This document shows positions 49,230 through 56,914 of a stretch of DNA of 57,861 nucleotides, one piece after another; the stretch's first letter is position 1; each line of letters opens with the position of its first letter. The notes beneath the pieces are model-generated. The model did no database searches. It was given only the letters and a program-made list of their open reading frames with translations, and was not told the DNA's origin. The stretch is from Ferruginibacter sp. (GTDB lineage Bacteria; Bacteroidota; Bacteroidia; Chitinophagales; Chitinophagaceae). Where the stretch lies: positions 1-57,861 of the forward strand of contig JANXSK010000067.1 of NCBI GenBank assembly GCA_025352695.1, in the 5' to 3' direction. The translations under genes and the position numbers were made by a program.

Positions 49230-50122
49230 TCATTTTGATTGTTGGGTTGCTTACCAAAATTCATTATTAATAATAAACCGGGGGATAGCCCCAACTGAGG
49301 ATGATAACTAGCTGTAATATCTAATCTTGAAGTATTCCAGCTAATACCAAAGCCTGCGTAGCCTGTTGAAGTTGCAGACTCAATTCCGGCTCTTGCAAAA
49401 AACTGTTTTATAAAACGATATTGTATGCCTGTATTTACATTGATGGGGAAATTTTCTTCCTTTACAATTTCTGTACCCACAAAAAAATTATCGCTCACAT
49501 CATAACCTAATCCTATTGTATAAGCGGCAGTTAGTTTTTCATTTGTTTTAGAAAACCTGCCACCTATTGGATTGTACACATGTAAACCAACATTCAATTG
49601 ATCTGTTAAATGAATGATTGCGCCAAATTCAACATTAACCGTATTGGCACTATTGTAAGCCGGAACCCGATAGCTGTAATAATTAAACTGAATACCCACC
49701 TCAACCTTCTTACCCAAACTACGGGCATAGGCAACTCCTATTTGATTTTCATTAAAGTTTTTAAAGCCGCTATATTTTACATTTATTCCAAAATTCCCAT
49801 CTTTGGTAGGGATGGCAATTGCTGCAGCATATAAGTTAGTGGCATTTAATAAAAATCTTGTTTCACCATACACGCCTACTCCAACATTTTTTATTTGTGC
49901 CAAAGCAGCCTGGTTATTTAGGTAAGAGAAAACGTCGTTATGTTGTGTACTGTAAGAAGCCAGCCCCAAATAAATTGCTGAAATCGGCTGCCGCAATGAT
50001 TGCGAAAAACATACTGATGTAAAAAAAAATAAACATGCTGTTGTATATATGTTTTTTTTCAATCTGGCACTTTTACAACTAGTAATATAATGAAATTTTT
50101 GCAATTGAAAAAAATATATCAT
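49226..50122 (-). CDS. PorV/PorQ-like outer-membrane beta-barrel protein
   Basis: A 298-aa exported protein with signal LKKNIYTTACLFFFTSVCFS preceded by about 20 residues whose role is unclear. The body is a Gly/aromatic-rich barrel: YLGLASYSTQHND, NFGINVKYSG, VEVGIQFNYYSYRVPAY, NVGLHVYNPIGGRF, GYAGFGISWN. This resembles PorV/PorQ-type barrels of type IX secretion but could be another lipid-transport-like barrel. It precedes the HHH-barrel gene with a 4-bp overlap. Its ATG at 50122 lies 19 bp from the divergent folD start. Confidence 0.72.
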   Translation of the reverse strand: MIYFFQLQKFHYITSCKSARLKKNIYTTACLFFFTSVCFSQSLRQPISAIYLGLASYSTQHNDVFSYLNNQAALAQIKNVGVGVYGETRFLLNATNLYAAAIAIPTKDGNFGINVKYSGFKNFNENQIGVAYARSLGKKVEVGIQFNYYSYRVPAYNSANTVNVEFGAIIHLTDQLNVGLHVYNPIGGRFSKTNEKLTAAYTIGLGYDVSDNFFVGTEIVKEENFPINVNTGIQYRFIKQFFARAGIESATSTGYAGFGISWNTSRLDITASYHPQLGLSPGLLLIMNFGKQPNNQNE

Positions 50123-50137
50123 TTGTAGTTACTTTTG
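50105..50137 (+). promoter_or_regulatory. folD promoter, Bacteroidota type
   Basis: A -7 box TACTTTTG (50130-50137) is an exact TAnnTTTG match, and TTG (50105-50107) lies 22 bp upstream as the -33 element. The ATG follows after 4 nt, so the transcript may have almost no leader. The box falls in the 19-bp gap between two divergent start codons. Confidence 0.6.
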
Positions 50138-50141
50138 CAAC

Positions 50142-51032
50142 ATGCAAATTTTAGATGGAAAAATTGTATCGCAGGCTGTAAAAGATGGTATAAAAATTAA
50201 AACTACCGCATTAAAAAATGCCGGTAAAAAAACACCGCATTTAGCTGCTATACTTATTGGTAACAATGGTGCTAGTGAAACTTATGTAGCAAGCAAGGTT
50301 AAAAGTTGTGAAGAAGTAGGTTATAAAAGCTCCCTGATAAGGTTGCCCGAAACTGTTGATGAAGCCACATTGGTTAGTACGATACTGCAATTAAATGAAG
50401 ATAACGATGTGGATGGCATTTTGGTGCAACTTCCTTTACCCAAGCATATCAGCGAAGCCACCATAATCAACCTGATACACCCAGATAAAGATGTAGATGG
50501 TTTTCACCCAATGAGTGTGGGCAAAATGGTTCAGGGCTTACCCACTTTTATTCCAGCTACACCATATGGCATTTTATTAATGCTGCAACATTACAACATT
50601 GAAACAAAAGGCAAACATGCCGTAGTAATTGGCAGAAGCAATATTGTGGGCAGACCAATGAGTATTTTATTAAGCCGGAATGCTTACCCAGGTAACTGCA
50701 CCGTAACAACTTGTCATAGCCATACGCAAAACTTAAAAGATATCTGTTTACAGGCTGATATAATTGTAGCCGCATTGGGTATTCCTGGATTTTTAAAAGC
50801 GGATATGGTAAAGGAGAATGCCGTGGTAATAGATGTAGGCATTACCCGGGTTGCAGATGCTACAAAAAAATCAGGATTTGCCATTAAAGGGGATGTTGAT
50901 TTTGCCAATGTAGCGCCTAAATGCAGTTACATAACACCGGTGCCGGGAGGCGTTGGCCTAATGACAATTGCAGCATTACTTATGAATACTTTTAATGCAT
51001 GCCAACAAAAATATTTTTTTTTAGGTGCGTAG
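50142..51032 (+). CDS. folD: Bifunctional methylene-THF dehydrogenase / cyclohydrolase
   Basis: A 296-aa cytoplasmic enzyme interconverting 5,10-methylene-THF and 10-formyl-THF. Signatures are GNNGASETYVASKVKSCEEVG (with the catalytic Lys), DGILVQLPLPKHI, IHPDKDVDGFHP, PATPYGI, VVIGRSNIVGRPMSILL and PVPGGVGLMTIAALL. It starts at ATG 50142, nearly abutting its promoter. queE follows after a 126-bp gap. Confidence 0.97.
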   Translation: MQILDGKIVSQAVKDGIKIKTTALKNAGKKTPHLAAILIGNNGASETYVASKVKSCEEVGYKSSLIRLPETVDEATLVSTILQLNEDNDVDGILVQLPLPKHISEATIINLIHPDKDVDGFHPMSVGKMVQGLPTFIPATPYGILLMLQHYNIETKGKHAVVIGRSNIVGRPMSILLSRNAYPGNCTVTTCHSHTQNLKDICLQADIIVAALGIPGFLKADMVKENAVVIDVGITRVADATKKSGFAIKGDVDFANVAPKCSYITPVPGGVGLMTIAALLMNTFNACQQKYFFLGA

Positions 51033-51158
51033 AGTTTTTCAATCAACAGCCTTATATAGTCTGTCTGCCGCGACGGATTACTACTTTTACGTCTTACTAA
51101 TGCAAATCTTTTATCTAAGCAATAAAGCCGAAATTATTTCGAATTTATTTATCAAACA

Positions 51159-51782
51159 ATGATTCAAAATTTAAACATAACAACACAACAGCTCCCCGTA
51201 ATGGAGCATTTTTATACCATACAGGGAGAAGGTAATCACCAGGGCAGGGCAGCCTATTTTATTCGCCTTGGCGGTTGTGATGTAGGCTGTGTTTGGTGCG
51301 ATGTTAAAGACAGTTGGGATGCAACAAAACATCCATTGGTTAGTATTGAAGAGCTTACAAAAACTGTTACTGCAACACCTGCAAAACTAGTAGTTATCAC
51401 GGGGGGCGAACCATTGATGCATGACCTTACAGCACTTACGGGTTTATTACAGTTAAAAGGTTTTGAAACCAATATAGAAACATCCGGTTCGCATCCTTTA
51501 AGCGGTAGCTGGGATTGGATCTGCCTGTCACCAAAAAAATTTAAAGCCCCCCTACCTGAAGTAGTGCCTTTTGCCAACGAACTAAAAGTTGTCATCTTTA
51601 ACAAGTCGGATTTTGAATGGGCTGAAAAGTATGCTGCAGAAGTAGGCAGTAATTGTAAATTATACCTGCAACCTGAATGGGATAAAGCATCCATCGTTAC
51701 CCCAATTATTATTGATTATATAAAAGCGCATCCAAAGTGGCAGCTATCTTTGCAAATACACAAGTATATCAATGTGCCTTAA
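51159..51782 (+). CDS. queE: 7-carboxy-7-deazaguanine synthase (radical SAM)
   Basis: A 207-aa radical SAM enzyme of queuosine biosynthesis. The early motif EHFYTIQGEGNHQGRAAYFIRLGGC leads into CDVGCVWC, i.e. C40-x3-C44-x2-C47 binding the 4Fe-4S cluster, and VVITGGEPL is the second SAM segment. The short length is typical. No other que genes and no preQ1 riboswitch are seen nearby. Confidence 0.93.
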   Translation: MIQNLNITTQQLPVMEHFYTIQGEGNHQGRAAYFIRLGGCDVGCVWCDVKDSWDATKHPLVSIEELTKTVTATPAKLVVITGGEPLMHDLTALTGLLQLKGFETNIETSGSHPLSGSWDWICLSPKKFKAPLPEVVPFANELKVVIFNKSDFEWAEKYAAEVGSNCKLYLQPEWDKASIVTPIIIDYIKAHPKWQLSLQIHKYINVP

Positions 51783-51985
51783 GCCTCCATCCACTTAAAG
51801 GGAGTTATTCGAATAGTCTGCACTATTTTGGAAACAATGCTTTGAAAGAATAGTTTCAATATAAAAACAACGCAATTGCTAATTTAAAAATGCCTAAATG
51901 ACTTACCGGCAATACATAACTTTTAACAGCCCTCACAATTTTTTCTTTGTAATTCGTTTTATCTTCATTGCACAATTCCAGCTCA

Positions 51986-53920
51986 ATGAAAATAGAAAAA
52001 TTTATTTATAAAAAAACAGTCCTCTTACTATCCATATTATTTTTTATTTCCTGCGCAACCTACGCCCAATGGTACGATCCTGAAAAAGTAAATAAAAAGG
52101 CTTATGCCATTTATGAAGCAGCTTATCAAAATGCAATGGATCAAAATTATATGCTAGCCATTGCAAATATCAACAAAGCCATTACCATAGATCCAAAATT
52201 TGTAGAAGCTTATTTATCAATAGCAGGTATTTATGCAGAACTTAAAAAATATGATTCCTCCGTTATTGATTTTGAAAAAGCGTTGCAATTAGATTCAATT
52301 TATGCCAAAACCTATTTGCTGCCCTACTCTATTTCTTTAGCTGGTGTTGGTCAGTTTCAAAAAGCATTTACTGCAGCTACAGAATTTCTTACTAATACAA
52401 CCTTAAACGCTCAAAGTATAAAAGCAGGAAATTACCGAAAAAGCACCTACCAGTTTGCCATTGAGTATGAAAAAAAACATCCTTCCAAAAATTATGTATT
52501 TGCCCGCAAAAATTTAGGCGACAGTGTAAATTCCGATGCCTTGGAATATTATCCGTCGCTTACCATTGATGGTAAAAAATTAATATTCACCAGACGTATT
52601 TCTGGTGATGAAGATTTTTACGAAACTAATTTGATAAACAACACTTGGAGCAAAGCAAAACCATTAGGGGGGAAAGTAAATACCAATTTAAACGAAGGAG
52701 CACAAAACATTTCGCAAGATGGAGAATGGATCATTTTTACTGGTTGTAATTATCCCGAAGGACAGGGCAGTTGTGACCTTTATATTTCTTTTAAAACAAA
52801 AAACGGATGGAGCGAAGCTGAAAATATTGGCCCCTTCGTAAATACAGATTTTTGGGAATCTTCACCTTCTTTATCCCCTGATAAAAGAGATCTCTATTTT
52901 TCGAGTAACCAAACAGGTAGCTACGGTGGTAAAGATATTTGGGTAACGCACAGAAGCACTGTTGGCAAATGGAGCAGGCCCAAAAATCTTGGCCCTACCA
53001 TTAATACTAGTGGTGATGAAAGTTGCTCTTTTATGTACGCCGATAATCAAACACTTTTTTTTAATAGCAATGGTCACCCTGGCTACGGTGCGTCAGACTT
53101 ATTTTTTTCAAAAAAATTATCCGATAGTTCCTGGAGCATCCCGGAAAACCTTGGGTATCCAATCAATACAATCGATGAAGAAGGTTCCTTAATTGTAGCG
53201 GCCGATGGCAAAACTGCTTACTACGCAAGTGAAGGAAATGATAGCAAAGGAGGACTTGATCTATATAGTTTTCAACTGAGAGAAGATTTACAACCTCCCC
53301 GAACATTGTGGGTAAAAGGAAAAGTATATGATGCAAAAACTAAAATTGGCTTACCCTCTTCGGTAGAATTAACTGACCTCAACAGCCGCCAGTTAATTAG
53401 TAAAGTACAAACCGACGAAGAAGGAAATTATTTAACAACATTACCGGTTGGTAAAGATTATGCATTTAATGTAAACAGAAAAGGGTACCTGTTTTTTTCA
53501 GAAAATTATAATATTAATACTAACAGCGATTCAATTTATACGGCAGATATTGCATTGCAACCCATTGAAAACGGAGCTTCCATCATTTTAAAAAATATAT
53601 TTTTTGACAGTAAAAAAACTGAGTTAAAACCTGAATCAATTGTTGAATTAACAAAGGTTATCCAGTTGATGTATGACAATCCAAAGCTTAAAATTTTAAT
53701 TAGTGGCTTTACAGACAATGTTGGTAAACCACAAGATAATTTACTGCTTTCAAAAGGCAGATCTTTGGCTGTTGTAAACTACTTACTCTCCAGCAATCAA
53801 ATTGCTAAAGAGCGGATACAATACAAAGGACTTGGAGCCGAAAAACCAATTGCAGATAATGCTACTGAACAAGGTAAAGCTTTAAACAGAAGAACAGCGT
53901 TAAGTGTTATAAGCAATTAA
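51986..53920 (+). CDS. PorE-like OmpA family protein (TPR, PD40 propeller, CRD, OmpA)
   Basis: A 644-aa exported protein. The signal MKIEKFIYKKTVLLLSILFF leads to a possible lipobox FISC. The domains, in order, are TPR repeats (about 40-140; PKFVEAYLSIAGIYAE), PD40/WD40-like beta-propeller blades (about 190-440; DLYISFKTKNGW, DLYFSSNQTGSYGGKDIW), a carboxypeptidase-regulatory-like domain (about 445-520) and a C-terminal OmpA peptidoglycan-binding domain (FFDSKKTELKPES, ISGFTDNVGKPQDN). This is the domain order of PorE of the type IX secretion system. The start is ATG 51986. Confidence 0.85.
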   Translation: MKIEKFIYKKTVLLLSILFFISCATYAQWYDPEKVNKKAYAIYEAAYQNAMDQNYMLAIANINKAITIDPKFVEAYLSIAGIYAELKKYDSSVIDFEKALQLDSIYAKTYLLPYSISLAGVGQFQKAFTAATEFLTNTTLNAQSIKAGNYRKSTYQFAIEYEKKHPSKNYVFARKNLGDSVNSDALEYYPSLTIDGKKLIFTRRISGDEDFYETNLINNTWSKAKPLGGKVNTNLNEGAQNISQDGEWIIFTGCNYPEGQGSCDLYISFKTKNGWSEAENIGPFVNTDFWESSPSLSPDKRDLYFSSNQTGSYGGKDIWVTHRSTVGKWSRPKNLGPTINTSGDESCSFMYADNQTLFFNSNGHPGYGASDLFFSKKLSDSSWSIPENLGYPINTIDEEGSLIVAADGKTAYYASEGNDSKGGLDLYSFQLREDLQPPRTLWVKGKVYDAKTKIGLPSSVELTDLNSRQLISKVQTDEEGNYLTTLPVGKDYAFNVNRKGYLFFSENYNINTNSDSIYTADIALQPIENGASIILKNIFFDSKKTELKPESIVELTKVIQLMYDNPKLKILISGFTDNVGKPQDNLLLSKGRSLAVVNYLLSSNQIAKERIQYKGLGAEKPIADNATEQGKALNRRTALSVISN

Positions 53921-53984
53921 TTTATTGCACATTTGTAATAATATTTTCTATTATTGTTCTTCTTTTACAAATATTTTTTGCTTA

Positions 53985-55088
53985 ATGTCGGATGATCTGT
54001 TATATCAAATAGCCTTAACGCTGGTACCCAATATTGGAGATATACATGCAAAGGCATTGGTAAACAGGTATGGCGATGCTCAATCTGTTTTTAAAGCCAA
54101 AAAAACAGCCCTTGAAAATATGGAAGGTATTGGTACAGTTAGAGCAAACAGTATTAAATCATTTCAGGATTTTACTACCAGCGAAGCAGAAATAAAATTT
54201 ATAGAAAAATATAAGATTGTACCGCTCTTTTTAACAGATAAAAAATATCCCCAACGCTTATTAAATTGTTACGACAGCCCTCTGTTGCTTTATTATCGTG
54301 GTACTGCCGATTTAAATACTTCCAAAATAATTTCTATTGTTGGTACCCGAAACCATAGTGATTATGGCAAAACAATCTGCGAAAAAATAGTGGAAGAATT
54401 ACAAAATGAAAATGTGTTAATATTAAGTGGCCTTGCATTTGGTATTGATACCATCGCACATAAATCCGCATTAAAAAATAACTTGTCAACGGTAGGTGTA
54501 CTGGCGCATGGACTTGATAGGATTTATCCTCTACAAAATAAAATCCTGGCAAAGCAAATGACAGAAAATGGTGGTTTACTTACTGAATTTTTAAGCGAAA
54601 CTAATCCAGACAAACAAAATTTTCCAAAACGAAATCGCATTGTAGCCGGGATGTGCGATGCGTTGATAGTTATTGAAAGTGGGAAAAAAGGAGGCTCATT
54701 AATTACTGCAGAATTAGCAAACGGCTACAACAAAGATGTATTTGCCATACCAGGAAAAACCTCTGATATCAAAAGTGAAGGATGCAATTATTTAATAAAA
54801 AACAATAAAGCTTCTCTTATAACAAGTGCAAGCGATTTGCTTGAAATGATGAACTGGAACCCTGCGGCCAAAACAGCCAACAAAAAACAGCGGGCATTAT
54901 TTATTGAATTTACTGCTGATGAAAAAATTGTTTTAGACATTTTGCAAGCGCAGGATAATATTCAAATTGACCAGCTTTATTTTAAATCCGGCCTTAGCAG
55001 CAGCGCCATGGCGTCAGCGCTGTTACTACTCGAAATGAACGGTATTGTTACCAGTTTGCCGGGAAAGGTATATAAAATGAGTAATTAA
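53985..55088 (+). CDS. dprA: DNA-processing protein DprA
   Basis: A 367-aa protein loading RecA onto transforming single-stranded DNA. It has an N-terminal helical segment (LYQIALTLVPNIGDIHAKALVNRYG), a DprA Rossmann core with SIVGTRNHSDYGK, LSGLAFGIDTIAHKSAL, FPKRNRIVAGMCDALIVIESGKKGGSLITAELA, and a C-terminal winged helix. The ATG 53985 is chosen because upstream residues are not conserved. It follows the PorE-like gene by about 60 bp and suggests competence genes elsewhere. Confidence 0.96.
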   Translation: MSDDLLYQIALTLVPNIGDIHAKALVNRYGDAQSVFKAKKTALENMEGIGTVRANSIKSFQDFTTSEAEIKFIEKYKIVPLFLTDKKYPQRLLNCYDSPLLLYYRGTADLNTSKIISIVGTRNHSDYGKTICEKIVEELQNENVLILSGLAFGIDTIAHKSALKNNLSTVGVLAHGLDRIYPLQNKILAKQMTENGGLLTEFLSETNPDKQNFPKRNRIVAGMCDALIVIESGKKGGSLITAELANGYNKDVFAIPGKTSDIKSEGCNYLIKNNKASLITSASDLLEMMNWNPAAKTANKKQRALFIEFTADEKIVLDILQAQDNIQIDQLYFKSGLSSSAMASALLLLEMNGIVTSLPGKVYKMSN

Positions 55089-55186
55089 AAACAGCCTCAA
55101 CCCTTGAAGTATTTCGTTGCAAATTCAAAAAACGCCTTATAATTTTACTATTAAAAGTCCATCGGGGTTGGGACTTCGTTTAGCTT

Positions 55187-55218
55187 TTTGGGCGACATAA
55201 CTTTTTCTTTTATCTTTG
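55187..55218 (+). promoter_or_regulatory. guaB promoter, Bacteroidota type
   Basis: A -33 TTTG (55187-55190), a 20-bp spacer and -7 TATCTTTG (55211-55218), an exact TAnnTTTG match, 3 bp before the ATG at 55222. Transcription would begin at or just before the start codon, predicting a leaderless or nearly leaderless mRNA. Confidence 0.75.
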
Positions 55219-55221
55219 CCT

Positions 55222-56715
55222 ATGGCAACAATAAATAACACTTCCGCTCAAACAAAATCAAAAAAATTTTTCGGTGAAGGCTTAACGTTCGATGACGTTT
55301 TACTTATGCCTGCTTACTCTGAAGTATTACCAAGAGAAGTTGATATCAGTGCAAAACTCACTAAATCAATTACTTTAAATGTTCCTATGCTCAGCGCAGC
55401 AATGGACACAGTTACCGAAGCCCAGTTAGCAATTGCATTGGCAAGAGAAGGCGGCCTTGGCATATTGCACAAAAACATGAGTATTGATCACCAGGCAGAT
55501 CAGGTACGTAAGGTAAAGCGCAGTGAAAATGGATTGATATTAGATCCTCTAACCCTGCCAGCCGATGCTACCATTGGCGAGGCTATCCGGCTGATGAAAG
55601 AAAATAAGATTGGAGGAATTCCTATCGTGGATGCTAACCAAAAATTATTAGGCATCCTCACTAACCGAGATCTTCGCTTTGAAACCAATTTCAAAGAAAA
55701 AGTGAGTAGTGTGATGACGAAAGAAAACCTCATTACAGCACCTGAAGGAACCGACCTTAAAAAAGCAGAACTCATCTTTAAAAAAAATAAAATTGAAAAA
55801 TTACCTGTAGTAAATAAAGCGGGCAAATTGATTGGCCTTGTTACTTTTGGAGATATTTTAAAATTAAAGAGCCACCCAAATGCAGTTAAGGATTCTTTTG
55901 GCAGACTGCTCGTAGGTGCCGGTGTTGGTATTACAAAAGATATTTTAGATAGAGTGGAAGCCCTCCATCGAGCAGGCGTAGATATTATTTGTTTAGATAG
56001 TGCTCATGGTCACACAAAACCAGTAATTGATGCTTTAAAGTCCATTAAAAAAACATTTAAAGGTATACAGGTTATTGCGGGCAACGTAGCTACAGCTGCC
56101 GGAGCAAAAGCATTGGCCGATGCAGGTGCCGATGCGGTGAAAGTTGGTATTGGCCCGGGTTCTATCTGTACCACACGTATTGTTGCAGGCACAGGCGTAC
56201 CGCAGATAACTGCCGTAATGGAAGCTGCCGCCGCATTAAAAGGGAAAAATGTAGGCATCATCAGCGATGGTGGTATAAGGTACACAGGCGATATGGTAAA
56301 AGCATTGGCAGCAGGTGCCAGTTGTGTTATGATGGGCAATGTTTTTGCAGGTACAGAAGAAAGCCCTGGCGAAACTATAATTTACGAAGGCAGAAGATTT
56401 AAACAATACCGGGGCATGGGTTCGCTTGGTGCAATGTCGCAAGGAAGCAGCGATCGCTATTTTCAGGATGCAGACGCAGATGTAAAGAAATTTGTACCTG
56501 AAGGCATTGAAGGCCGGGTAGCCTTTAAAGGTTCGTTAAAAGAAATTGTTTACCAGTACACAGGAGGTTTAAGAGCAGGTATGGGGTACTGTGGTGCCAA
56601 TAATATTAAGGCGTTGCAAAATTCAACCTTTGTAAAAATAACCAATGCCGGTATGCGTGAAAGCCATGCACACGATATTGCCATTACAAAGGAAGCTCCT
56701 AATTATAGCAGGTAA
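55222..56715 (+). CDS. guaB: IMP dehydrogenase
   Basis: A 497-aa cytoplasmic enzyme, the rate-limiting step from IMP to XMP in guanine nucleotide synthesis. Signatures are [17 protein letters not shown], two CBS repeats (about 105-225), the NAD-binding SAHGH region, [13 protein letters not shown] with the catalytic Cys, and the flap [12 protein letters not shown] followed by KFVPEGIEG. Start ATG 55222, after a promoter abutting the codon; a TTG six bases upstream is inside the -7 box and cannot be the start. Confidence 0.98.
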   Translation: MATINNTSAQTKSKKFFGEGLTFDDVLLMPAYSEVLPREVDISAKLTKSITLNVPMLSAAMDTVTEAQLAIALAREGGLGILHKNMSIDHQADQVRKVKRSENGLILDPLTLPADATIGEAIRLMKENKIGGIPIVDANQKLLGILTNRDLRFETNFKEKVSSVMTKENLITAPEGTDLKKAELIFKKNKIEKLPVVNKAGKLIGLVTFGDILKLKSHPNAVKDSFGRLLVGAGVGITKDILDRVEALHRAGVDIICLDSAHGHTKPVIDALKSIKKTFKGIQVIAGNVATAAGAKALADAGADAVKVGIGPGSICTTRIVAGTGVPQITAVMEAAAALKGKNVGIISDGGIRYTGDMVKALAAGASCVMMGNVFAGTEESPGETIIYEGRRFKQYRGMGSLGAMSQGSSDRYFQDADADVKKFVPEGIEGRVAFKGSLKEIVYQYTGGLRAGMGYCGANNIKALQNSTFVKITNAGMRESHAHDIAITKEAPNYSR

Positions 56716-56752
56716 AAATGTGTTGCTTTTATTTTTTGTCCGAGCTAAAGGT

Positions 56753-56770
56753 ACTGAGCGTAGTCGAAGT
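56753..56770 (+). repeat. Dispersed repeat word ACTGAGCGTAGTCGAAGT
   Basis: This 18-mer belongs to a family of words of the type CTGAGC..GTCGAAG that I recall as scattered in intergenic regions of many bacterial genomes. Downstream, TATGTGG (56770-56776) can pair with CCACATA (56802-56808), so it may be part of a longer hairpin. Short ORFs over it are artefacts. Confidence 0.6.
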
Positions 56771-56847
56771 ATGTGGATCATCGTTGCATCGCTCTCTTGT
56801 ACCACATATCTTTTTGGAACGCCTTCATTTCGAAATATCTTTTCAAC

Positions 56848-56882
56848 AAGCGATGATTTCTTTTAAAAAGATGTCATCGCTT
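56848..56882. repeat. Inverted repeat AAGCGATGA / TCATCGCTT
   Basis: A 9-bp perfect inverted repeat with a 17-nt A/T-rich loop, in the gap between guaB and the DUF4105 gene. It may end the guaB transcript or be part of a repeat element. Confidence 0.4.
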
Positions 56883-56914
56883 TACAGATTACAAATAGTG
56901 ATAAAAAAATTATC

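Noticed and set aside
51033..51158. preQ1 riboswitch upstream of queE
   Set aside because: I find no preQ1-I stem with the usual A-rich tail; the region shows no convincing structure.
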